Below, piece after piece: positions 1 to 5,185 of a stretch of DNA of 8,216 nt. Origin of the DNA: Chlamydiota bacterium (lineage in GTDB: Bacteria; Chlamydiota; Chlamydiia; Chlamydiales; Rhabdochlamydiaceae). The DNA lies in assembly GCA_023269365.1 (NCBI GenBank), contig JAHFTN010000062.1, positions 1,274-9,489 on the forward strand, read 5' to 3'. A program made the position numbers and the translations under genes. A model generated the notes under the pieces. It had not been told where the DNA came from and did no database searches. It worked only from the letters and a program-made list of their open reading frames with translations. The first letter of the stretch is position 1. The number at the start of each line of letters is the position of its first letter.

Positions 1-1
1 T

Positions 2-553
2 AACCTGTGCGTTGTCACCTGTTCTATGCCGGCACAATTTTTTCATTGTTTAAGGGAACAAGCCCTCCAGCCGACCAAAAAGCCCTTGATCCTCTTCACC
101 CCCAAAGCGCTTCTTCGCCATCCCCTTTGCGTGTCGAGTCTCGATGCTTTCACAAAGGAAGGGTTTTTAGATGTGATCGATGACAAAGAAGCCTATAGAG
201 GGGCATCAAAGGTCCTTCTATGTACGGGAAGAGTCTACTACGACCTTTTTCAGGAAAGGGAAAAGCGCAATAGCAAAACAACAGCCCTTGTCCGCATCGA
301 AAAACTCTACCCCTTTCCAGAAGCACTTCTAGACAAAGTGTTGAGTGGGTATGCAAAAAAACGACAAGTGTGCTGGGTGCAAGAAGAGCCGCGCAACATG
401 GGCGCTTGGAGTTTCGTGGAGCCCTACCTCAAAGCCTACGCGCCCATCGCCTGCACAAGGGCGCGCAGCGCGTCGCCGGCGACAGCGTCCCATTCCCTCC
501 ACAAAAAAGAGTTACAACAACTACTGAATTCCGCCTTTGAGGAGAGCTCATGA
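2..553 (+). CDS. sucA: 2-oxoglutarate dehydrogenase E1 component, C-terminal part (5' truncated)
   Basis: This is the last ~183 codons of a thiamine-diphosphate-dependent E1 subunit, which decarboxylates 2-oxoglutarate and passes the succinyl group to the E2 lipoyl arm. The frame is open to the left edge (first full codon at 2), so the ATG at 26 is internal. Family landmarks of the SucA C-terminal domain are visible: a Thr-x-x-x-Pro-Ala-Gln-Phe-Phe-like stretch at the start, KPLILFTPKALLRHP, VLLCTGRVYYDL, RIEKLYPFP and WVQEEPRNMGAW. The end has the RSASPATA…H segment typical of E1o C-termini. The full protein is usually about 900 residues, so most of it, including the ThDP-binding domain, lies outside the window. 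The stop TGA (551-553) overlaps the sucB ATG by 4 nt (ATGA). The family call is very secure; only the 5' end is missing. Confidence 0.95.
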   Translation, partial: NLCVVTCSMPAQFFHCLREQALQPTKKPLILFTPKALLRHPLCVSSLDAFTKEGFLDVIDDKEAYRGASKVLLCTGRVYYDLFQEREKRNSKTTALVRIEKLYPFPEALLDKVLSGYAKKRQVCWVQEEPRNMGAWSFVEPYLKAYAPIACTRARSASPATASHSLHKKELQQLLNSAFEESS

Positions 554-1686
554 AAGTTGAAATAAAAATCCCCACCTTAGGAGAGTCGATCTCAGAGGCC
601 ACGATCGGAACGATCTTAAAACCCTCTGGTAGCTTCGTACAGACCGACGAAGAGATTTTAGAGTTAGAGACCGACAAGGTGAATCAAGTCCTCTCAGCTC
701 CTCAGGCAGGAGAGCTCACGCTGAGTGTCAACACAGGCGACTCTGTCGCCATTGGCCAGGTGATTGGTTTCCTAGACACAGAGGTGAAAAATACGGCGCT
801 ACTGCCTCCTAAACCCGCCGTAGCTCCACCAAAAGCCCCTCCGCCTGTACAGGTGAAGGTCATTCGAGAGGATGCAGACAAGAAAAGTTCTCCTCCGCCC
901 GTTGCGTCCGTACAGGCGCGGATCACTCAAGACGACTTCATCCGCTCCATGAAAAAAACCCCTCCGCCTCCTCCCGTCTCTTCTGATAAGGTCCCTACGC
1001 GCAAGAAGATGAGCGCGCTAAGAAAAGTGATTGCCTCCCGTTTGGTCGAAGTAAAAAATGCAACTGCCATGCTCACCACTTTCAACGAGATTGACATGTG
1101 GAGCGTGATGCATATCAGGGCAAAGGAAAAAGAGGCTTTTGTCAAGAAGCATGGAGTCAAGCTCGGCTTTATGTCATTTTTCGTTAAAGGGGTCGTAGCT
1201 GCTCTTAAGGCCTACCCCCAACTCAACGTCTCCTTAGACAAGGATGAGATTGTCACCTACCACACCTATGACATCGGGATTGCGGTGTCGACAGAGCGAG
1301 GACTTATGGTGCCCGTCGTGCGCGGCTGTGAGGATTTGATCTTTGCTGAAATTGAAAAAGCCCTTGAGACTTATGCAAAAAAGGCAAGGGAAGGGGGCAT
1401 CGCTGTAGACGATCTCAAAGGAGGTAGCTTTACCATCACCAACGGGGGCACCTTCGGCTCTCTCCTCTCCACTCCCCTCTTAAACCCGCCGCAGAGTGCC
1501 ATTCTAGGGATGCACGCCATTGTGAAAAGACCCGTCGTGGTGGATGATGCGATCGTGATCCGCCCCATGATGTATGTCGCTTTGAGCTATGACCACCGCC
1601 TCATCGACGGAAAAGAGGCGGTCTTGTTTTTGGTCCATCTAAAAAATACACTAGAAAACCCTTCTCACCTCTTGTTGGATCTATGA
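550..1686 (+). CDS. sucB: 2-oxoglutarate dehydrogenase E2, dihydrolipoyl succinyltransferase
   Basis: This 378-residue protein transfers the succinyl group from its lipoyl arm to CoA and forms the core of the 2-oxoglutarate dehydrogenase complex. Residues 1-78 are one lipoyl domain with the modifiable lysine K43 in ELETDKVNQ. Residues ~85-149 are a Pro/Lys-rich linker with three Pro clusters (86-99, 115-117, 138-142). Residues ~150-378 are the acyltransferase domain, with TFNEIDM, a Gly-rich FTITNGGTFGS stretch and the catalytic DHRLIDG motif (H349, D353). The E1/E3-binding peripheral domain is almost gone: only its last strand/helix, about residues 123-135 (ARITQDDFIRSMK), is recognisable. 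GAGGAG at 539-544 lies 5 nt before the ATG, which sits in the sucA stop overlap. The stop overlaps lpdA in the same way. SucB is favoured over a pyruvate E2 because of the adjacent sucA. Confidence 0.96.
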   Translation: MKVEIKIPTLGESISEATIGTILKPSGSFVQTDEEILELETDKVNQVLSAPQAGELTLSVNTGDSVAIGQVIGFLDTEVKNTALLPPKPAVAPPKAPPPVQVKVIREDADKKSSPPPVASVQARITQDDFIRSMKKTPPPPPVSSDKVPTRKKMSALRKVIASRLVEVKNATAMLTTFNEIDMWSVMHIRAKEKEAFVKKHGVKLGFMSFFVKGVVAALKAYPQLNVSLDKDEIVTYHTYDIGIAVSTERGLMVPVVRGCEDLIFAEIEKALETYAKKAREGGIAVDDLKGGSFTITNGGTFGSLLSTPLLNPPQSAILGMHAIVKRPVVVDDAIVIRPMMYVALSYDHRLIDGKEAVLFLVHLKNTLENPSHLLLDL

Positions 1687-3080
1687 AGAATTTTGATATC
1701 GCAGTCATAGGAGCGGGACCCGGTGGCTATGTCGCCGCCATCCGCGCTGCCCAGCTAGGGAAAAAGGTGATCTGCATCGACAAGAGAAAAGAGCTTGGCG
1801 GCACCTGTCTCAACGTGGGCTGCATCCCCTCAAAGGCCCTTTTGCAATCGACAGAGCACTACTCTAAAGCCGCAAACCAATTTAAAGAACAGGGCATCAC
1901 CTTTTCTTCTCTCAACTACGACCTCAAGCAGATGATGAAGCGCAAAGACGAAATCCTCTCTTCATTCAATGTAGGCATTGCGGGGCTTTTTAAAAAAAAT
2001 AAAATCACCCACCTGCAGGGAGTTGCCGCCTTTATAAATCCCACAACCCTGAGCGTCACTCAGGGTTCTACCTCGCAAGAGATTCAAGCGCGCCACATCC
2101 TCCTTGCCACCGGCTCTGAGCCCCTCTCCCTCCCCTTTTTGCCCTTTAACGAAAAGACCATCCTTTCTTCAACGGGCGCCCTTGCACTCGAATCCGTTCC
2201 CAAACGGCTTCTCGTCATTGGCGCAGGGGTGATTGGAGCGGAACTCGGCTCTGTCTACGCGCGCCTCGGAGCGAAGGTGAGTTTCATCGAGTTTTTCCCA
2301 CGGATCTGCCCCACCTTGGACGAGAGCCTCTCCAAAGAACTTTTAGCTTGCCTGCAGCGCCAGGGGATGAAGTTCCACCTCTCTTCCAAGGTGACTGCCG
2401 CCACAATGACAGAGCAAGAGGTCACTCTCTCTGTCACTTCACAAGAGGGAGCTGTGACGCAGATGAATGCAGAGGCGGTTCTTATCTGCATTGGAAGAAA
2501 ACCCTATACCCAAGGGTTAGAACTAGAAAAAGCGGGCGTTGCCCTCACTGACAAGGGGTTTGTCAAGATCGACGCAGCCTTTCAAACTTCCGCTCCCTCC
2601 GTCTTTGCCATCGGGGACCTTATCGAGGGGCCGATGCTCGCACATAAAGCCTCTGAGGAGGGGATCTGTGTCGCTGAAATCCTCGCAGGGAAAAAGCCGC
2701 GCCTCGACTACGCCTCGATCCCCAATGTCGTCTACACCGATCCAGAGGTCGCCTCTGTCGGACTAACAGAGCAAGAAGCGACACAGGCCCAACTCGAATT
2801 CAATACAGGCACTTTTGCCTTCAAATCCAACTCTCGCGCAAGATGTGCTCATGAAGAAGAGGGGTTTGTCAAAATTCTTGCAGACAAAAAGCAGGGGCGC
2901 CTACTCGGCGTCCACATCCTCGGCGCCCACGCCTCGGAGCTGATCGCAGAAGGGGTCCTTGCCCTACACCAGCGCCTCACCGTGCACGACCTGATCGACA
3001 CCCCCCATGCCCATCCGACTCTCTCAGAAGCGCTGAAGGAAGCTGCCCTTGCGGTAGAAAACCGCGCCCTGCACAAATAA
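1683..3080 (+). CDS. lpdA: Dihydrolipoyl dehydrogenase (E3)
   Basis: This 465-residue flavoprotein reoxidises the dihydrolipoyl arm of E2 using FAD and NAD+. The N-terminal FAD fold has GAGPGG at 10-15. The redox disulfide is C42/C47 in GGTCLNVGCIPSK. The NAD-binding fold has GAGVIGAE at 180-187. The second FAD contact FAIGD is at 308-312. The C-terminal dimer domain carries the active-site His/Glu pair in HAHPTLSE (H444, E449), which acts across the dimer. Length is normal for bacterial Lpd and no key residue is missing. The ATG overlaps the sucB stop (ATGA) and the Shine-Dalgarno is weak (GGAT), so translation is probably coupled to sucB. Its place next to sucAB marks it as the E3 of this complex, though E3 is often shared with pyruvate dehydrogenase and the glycine cleavage system. 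The next gene converges on it after 13 bp. Confidence 0.97.
   Translation: MKNFDIAVIGAGPGGYVAAIRAAQLGKKVICIDKRKELGGTCLNVGCIPSKALLQSTEHYSKAANQFKEQGITFSSLNYDLKQMMKRKDEILSSFNVGIAGLFKKNKITHLQGVAAFINPTTLSVTQGSTSQEIQARHILLATGSEPLSLPFLPFNEKTILSSTGALALESVPKRLLVIGAGVIGAELGSVYARLGAKVSFIEFFPRICPTLDESLSKELLACLQRQGMKFHLSSKVTAATMTEQEVTLSVTSQEGAVTQMNAEAVLICIGRKPYTQGLELEKAGVALTDKGFVKIDAAFQTSAPSVFAIGDLIEGPMLAHKASEEGICVAEILAGKKPRLDYASIPNVVYTDPEVASVGLTEQEATQAQLEFNTGTFAFKSNSRARCAHEEEGFVKILADKKQGRLLGVHILGAHASELIAEGVLALHQRLTVHDLIDTPHAHPTLSEALKEAALAVENRALHK
2045..2067 (+). repeat. Intragenic 9-bp stem hairpin in lpdA
   Basis: AACCCTGAG (2045-2053) and CTCAGGGTT (2059-2067) are perfect inverted repeats around a 5-nt loop. 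They lie in the lpdA region between the FAD and NAD domains (residues ~121-128). No T-tract follows, so this is not an intrinsic terminator. It may be chance, or may cause a translational pause at the domain boundary. Confidence 0.35.
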
Positions 3081-3093
3081 ATTGAAACCCCCT

Positions 3094-3369
3094 TTAAGGC
3101 GTTACCGATTTATACCCAACTCTAACGGCGACAATGCCTAGAACTGCAAGTGCACACACAATGAATGCTTGGTTTTTTGCAAGCTGTGGCATGTGCACTT
3201 TTCCCGATTTAAAGAGATAGGCAACGCATGCAAGGGCCACCCCTGCTACAACTGCAATCACTTGAGGTCTTTTTTCTGGATTTTTCGCATAAGCAAATAT
3301 AGCCGCTGCTCCTAATGCGACTCCTGAAAAAAAGAACCCTCCTGCTGCGACACAACATGGACAAGCCAT
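3094..3369 (-). CDS. Small three-segment membrane protein with N-terminal CPCC motif, unknown function
   Basis: I do not recognise this 91-residue protein. It begins MACPCCVAAGG, placing three cysteines (C3, C5, C6) just before the first hydrophobic segment. Hydrophobic segments lie at about residues 10-28, 36-53 and 66-84, split by a basic loop (KNPEKRPQ) and a second loop (SGKVHMPQLAKNQ). It is likely an inner-membrane protein. The start at 3369 is chosen because a perfect AGGAGGG lies 5 nt upstream; an in-frame ATG at 3399 would add 10 residues but falls inside a palindrome and lacks a ribosome site. It is the third gene of a minus-strand set behind a ferredoxin and an Fe-S carrier, 65 bp after the latter. 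That context and the Cys cluster hint at a metal, thiol or redox role, which is inference. It could simply be a lineage-specific membrane protein. It converges with lpdA. Confidence 0.75.
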   Translation of the reverse strand: MACPCCVAAGGFFFSGVALGAAAIFAYAKNPEKRPQVIAVVAGVALACVAYLFKSGKVHMPQLAKNQAFIVCALAVLGIVAVRVGYKSVTP

Positions 3370-3374
3370 AAATA

Positions 3375-3381
3375 CCCTCCT
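3375..3381 (-). promoter_or_regulatory. Strong Shine-Dalgarno fixing the start of the CPCC membrane protein
   Basis: The minus strand reads AGGAGGG here, 5 nt before the ATG at 3369. It is the strongest ribosome site among the complete genes in the window. It decides the start against the upstream in-frame ATG at 3399. Confidence 0.75.
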
Positions 3382-3384
3382 AAT

Positions 3385-3434
3385 CTCGATTTTGCACATT
3401 TTCGGCCTGAAGGCCGAAAATGTGCAAAGTCGAG
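3385..3434 (-). repeat. Near-perfect 50-nt palindrome between Fe-S carrier and membrane protein genes
   Basis: Arms 3391-3408 and 3411-3428 are perfect 18-bp inverted repeats (AGGCCGAAAATGTGCAAA and its complement) around 2 nt. The stem extends to 24 bp (3385-3408 with 3411-3434) with one mismatch (T3390/G3429), which is a wobble pair only in plus-strand RNA. In RNA the tip would open to a GGCC-tetraloop-GGCC cap. It begins directly after the TAG stop of the Fe-S carrier gene (3435-3437) and ends just before the ribosome site of the next gene. No T-run follows on either strand, so it is not a standard intrinsic terminator. It could set differential expression within the operon, protect the upstream mRNA 3' end, bind a protein as DNA, or be a dispersed palindromic repeat. 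Confidence 0.8.
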
Positions 3435-4004
3435 CTAATAACTTTGAGATTTACCACAACCGCAAGAGCCCTTAGCATTGGGATTGCTGATTTTAAAACC
3501 AGAGCCGTTAAGTCCATCGACAAAGTCGATCTCAGAGCCCATCAACCGGGAGACATCGTTTTTATGCACGTGGATCTCTAACCCTTCTGATAGGAAGACC
3601 TCGTCGTCCGGGCCCGCTTTTTCTGAATAGTCCAACACATACTCAAAGCCGCTGCACCCGGCCGCTCTGTCTCCAAAGCGCAGTCCCCAGCTCGCCTTCC
3701 CCTCTTCTTGAAGGATCAGGCGGTATTTATCGACTGCCCGCTTTGTCATGGTGATCGAAGAGAGATCTGCTTTCTGCTGTAAAATTCCGTTGAGTCGCTC
3801 TACCATCTCATCGACCTCGTCTAAAGAAAAGCCGTGAGAGAGCATCCCCGCCTCTAGTGTTTCCCACGTCGCAGCGCCACAGCCCACGCAGTGTAGTCCA
3901 CTGTTTGTCATTTCTTGTGCCAGCTTTTGACTCTTATGGGGAAACCGAGAGAAGATCTCCTCGATGGTCATCTCTTTTGTCACTTGTATTTCTGTTTGAA
4001 CCAT
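3435..4004 (-). CDS. DUF1858 (ScdA-N-like) domain fused to A-type Fe-S carrier (IscA/SufA/ErpA family)
   Basis: This 189-residue protein has two domains. Residues ~7-75 match the DUF1858/ScdA N-terminal type: VTKEMTIEEIFSRFP, then GLHCVGCGAATWETLE with C39/C42, ending near LN. Residues ~82-189 are a HesB/IscA-type domain with the three conserved ligand cysteines: C117 (AAGCSGFEY), C181 and C183 (GSCGCGK). The spacing of C117 to C181 is typical of the family. A-type carriers receive Fe-S clusters and deliver them to apo-proteins; DUF1858 occurs at the N-terminus of the di-iron repair protein ScdA/YtfE and in other redox proteins. Joining the two suggests a carrier with an extra cysteine-pair module for cluster or partner binding. 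The start ATG has GAGGG 5 nt upstream, overlapping the ferredoxin stop 9 nt away, so the two genes are co-transcribed and likely coupled. Domain calls are firm; the precise client is unknown. Confidence 0.9.
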   Translation of the reverse strand: MVQTEIQVTKEMTIEEIFSRFPHKSQKLAQEMTNSGLHCVGCGAATWETLEAGMLSHGFSLDEVDEMVERLNGILQQKADLSSITMTKRAVDKYRLILQEEGKASWGLRFGDRAAGCSGFEYVLDYSEKAGPDDEVFLSEGLEIHVHKNDVSRLMGSEIDFVDGLNGSGFKISNPNAKGSCGCGKSQSY

Positions 4005-4013
4005 AGTATCCCT

Positions 4014-4277
4014 CTAATATTTAATTCTCACGCAACCACCCTGGATCTTGCACTGGCATGCCAAGCGCTCCCTATCCTGGTCTCCTAAAAAATCTTTTTC
4101 CTCTTGGCTAAACGCAGAGAGGTTTTCCATCCCTTCCACAACCTCGATCACACACGTCCCACAGACCCCTTCTGTACAAGCAAAGGGGACCCCTGCCTCT
4201 TCACACACCTCATGAAGCGCTTCCCCTGAAGCGATCTCCTTTTCTTCTTGTGTGTTTTCAAAAATAAGCTTTGCCAT
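4014..4277 (-). CDS. [2Fe-2S] ferredoxin, plant-type
   Basis: This 87-residue soluble electron carrier has the full plant-type cysteine set C34-x4-C39-x2-C42-x31-C74 (FACTEGVCGTC and LACQC), with further cysteines C25, C76 and C82. The beta-grasp pattern starts at AKLIF and ends with CVRIKY. Length is normal. The ATG at 4277 is chosen because AAAGGGA sits 4 nt upstream; a TTG at 4292 in frame would add five residues and destroy that spacing. It leads a minus-strand set with the Fe-S carrier 9 bp downstream and its own putative promoter upstream. It may supply electrons to Fe-S assembly or to Fe-S enzymes such as IspG/IspH, but which partner it serves cannot be read from this sequence. Confidence 0.93.
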   Translation of the reverse strand: MAKLIFENTQEEKEIASGEALHEVCEEAGVPFACTEGVCGTCVIEVVEGMENLSAFSQEEKDFLGDQDRERLACQCKIQGGCVRIKY

Positions 4278-4302
4278 CGCGTCCCTTTGCAAAAAAGAAA
4301 TC

Positions 4303-4331
4303 AGGATAGCAAAAATGGGAGGATTCGTAAA
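4303..4331 (-). promoter_or_regulatory. Putative sigma70-type promoter of the ferredoxin operon
   Basis: On the minus strand, TTTACG (4326-4331) and TATCCT (4303-4308) are separated by exactly 17 nt, and TGC directly before the -10 gives an extended -10 element. Each hexamer matches consensus at 4 of 6 positions. It lies about 25 nt upstream of the ferredoxin start and just downstream of the terminator of the preceding gene, where a promoter is needed. Confidence 0.5.
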
Positions 4332-4334
4332 GAC

Positions 4335-4366
4335 AAAAAAAAGGGGGGATCTTTAAGATCCGCCCC
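4335..4366 (-). terminator. Rho-independent terminator after the coiled-coil gene
   Basis: On the minus strand, GGGGCGGATCTT pairs with AAGATCCCCCC (4343-4366, one bulged base) and is followed at once by eight Ts (4335-4342). It sits 15 bp past the stop of the 65-residue gene. It separates that gene from the ferredoxin operon. On the plus strand no T-run follows. Confidence 0.88.
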
Positions 4367-4381
4367 AAAAAACAAAGTTAT

Positions 4382-4579
4382 TTATGAACATTCTTGGTGA
4401 GGGAAAGAAGGGTCTTCCTCTAGTAGCTCCATCACCGTTTCTTTCAAAGTCTTGATCCCTTCTGGGAATCCACAGTTCACAAGCATCGCATTTAAATCCA
4501 GAAGCTCAGACTCTAACAAATCGACCTTGCTCTCCAAGCCAGCCACTCTGGCCCTAAGTTCGTGTGTGTGATTATCCAT
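4382..4579 (-). CDS. Small coiled-coil protein of unknown function (SlyX-like in form)
   Basis: This 65-residue acidic protein has a heptad-rich stretch at about residues 7-33 (LRARVAGLESKVDLLESE) with hydrophobics at a/d positions, predicting a short parallel or antiparallel coiled coil. A turn (CGFPEG) and a second amphipathic helix (KTLKETVMELLEE) follow, then a His/Cys-bearing tail. There is no membrane segment or signal peptide, so it is probably cytosolic and oligomeric. The overall form recalls SlyX-type proteins, but I see no diagnostic motif and do not assign it. The ATG has AAAGGT about 9 nt upstream. It has its own terminator and faces an A+T-rich divergent region, so it is most likely a single-gene unit. 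Confidence 0.72.
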   Translation of the reverse strand: MDNHTHELRARVAGLESKVDLLESELLDLNAMLVNCGFPEGIKTLKETVMELLEEDPSFPHQECS

Positions 4580-4630
4580 AATTTATTACCTTTTATTATA
4601 TTTTTATTCATATCACCTACCGTTTTTTTA

Positions 4631-4642
4631 TTGTTATAACAA
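4631..4642. repeat. Perfect 12-bp palindrome in the divergent region
   Basis: TTGTTATAACAA is its own reverse complement. It lies about 52 bp upstream of the coiled-coil gene start and overlaps a TATAAC hexamer on the minus strand. This position suits an operator, but in such A+T-rich DNA it may be chance. Confidence 0.4.
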
Positions 4643-4723
4643 ATTAAAATAACTTATATACGACACACCTATACTACCATTGTACAGGAAATAGACCAAT
4701 TTATCCATAGAACAATGCGCAAA

Positions 4724-4752
4724 TATAAGTTGCTGTCTACAAGCAGCTTATA
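4724..4752. repeat. 11-bp inverted repeat upstream of the Inc-like gene promoter
   Basis: TATAAGTTGCT (4724-4734) and AGCAGCTTATA (4742-4752) pair with one mismatch around a 7-nt spacer. The dyad ends 16 bp before the -35 box at 4769. That is a plausible activator or repressor site for the Inc-like gene. Confidence 0.45.
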
Positions 4753-4768
4753 AGTTTAATGGAAAAGA

Positions 4769-4797
4769 TTGATTTAAAATTATTTTTAATGTATAAT
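4769..4797 (+). promoter_or_regulatory. Sigma70-type promoter of the Inc-like gene
   Basis: TTGATT (4769-4774) and a consensus TATAAT (4792-4797) are separated by exactly 17 nt of A+T-rich spacer. The -10 ends 28 bp before the ATG, and AAGGAG lies in between. This is the best promoter in the window, implying a ~20-nt 5' leader. Confidence 0.78.
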
Positions 4798-4825
4798 AAC
4801 TTTTATAAAAATAAGGAGAAATACG

Positions 4826-5176
4826 ATGACCATAGATTCGATCTTAACTTCTACTCCCCCGCAAGAGGAAACTCACTTGCCGACCCCTTCTGATGAAATG
4901 GCTAGAGAAGTGCGCATAGAGCAGAGCGCCACTGCCGTCTTAAAAGAAGAAGCAATTCCCTTAAACTCCCTTAGACTCACCCAATATATCGCAGCCGGGT
5001 GTACTGGCACCTCTAGCGTTATTGCAGGAACCCTTTCCCTCATATTTGGCTTTTGCCTTACCCCTCCCCTAACAGCTCCCGCTATAGGGCTTGCCTATAC
5101 TGCATTCGAATGCTGTCTCTCTTCTGTGGGCGTCGGGATCTGGGCAGCAAGGACAGAGGAACCCAATGGTGGTTAA
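4826..5176 (+). CDS. Inc-like small membrane protein with bilobed hydrophobic hairpin, unknown function
   Basis: This 116-residue protein has a hydrophilic, Ser/Thr/Pro/Glu-rich N-terminus (1-50) without a Sec signal. Two hydrophobic stretches of about 25 residues follow (54-79 and 82-108), joined only by a Pro-Pro turn, then a short polar tail. The bilobed hairpin with a tight loop is the hallmark of chlamydial inclusion-membrane (Inc) proteins, which are secreted by type III secretion and inserted in the vacuole membrane. The Inc assignment is inference from architecture and presumed phylum. Small Gly/Ala/Ser/Cys residues are frequent in both lobes, as in packed helices. The ATG follows AAGGAG at good spacing and a strong promoter. 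The downstream transporter gene converges with only 9 bp between stops. An ordinary inner-membrane protein is the main alternative. Confidence 0.72.
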   Translation: MTIDSILTSTPPQEETHLPTPSDEMAREVRIEQSATAVLKEEAIPLNSLRLTQYIAAGCTGTSSVIAGTLSLIFGFCLTPPLTAPAIGLAYTAFECCLSSVGVGIWAARTEEPNGG

Positions 5177-5185
5177 AGTCCAGTA

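Larger units (their letters stand above)
4580..4825. other. A+T-rich divergent intergenic region with dyads
   Basis: This is the only sizeable non-coding gap (246 bp). It separates the coiled-coil gene (minus) from the Inc-like gene (plus) and is much richer in A+T than the genes. It holds the plus-strand promoter at 4769-4797, a perfect 12-bp palindrome at 4631-4642, a hairpin-forming dyad at 4724-4752 and a good AAGGAG ribosome site for the right-hand gene near 4813-4818. No convincing -35/-10 pair is visible for the left-hand gene, though TATAAC- and TATAAG-like hexamers occur on the minus strand. I see no hidden gene. Confidence 0.7.

Noticed and set aside
472..483. Perfect 12-bp palindrome GTCGCCGGCGAC in sucA
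   Set aside because: It is explained by Ser-Pro-Ala-Thr codons in a G+C-rich coding stretch that matches the conserved SucA C-terminus.
429..1568. Minus-strand open frames opposite sucA and sucB (e.g. 429-677, 702-926, 927-1160, 1371-1568)
   Set aside because: They are antisense shadows of clearly coding genes, low in complexity, and lack recognisable domains.
3081..3093. Terminator between lpdA and the CPCC gene
   Set aside because: The 13 bp contain a C-run and TTTAA but no stem.
3370..3399. Upstream ATG (3399) giving a 101-residue form of the CPCC membrane protein
   Set aside because: It starts inside the palindrome and has no ribosome site, whereas the ATG at 3369 has AGGAGGG 5 nt upstream.
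4278..4292. TTG start adding five residues to the ferredoxin
   Set aside because: The ribosome site AAAGGGA lies within this stretch and fits the ATG at 4277.
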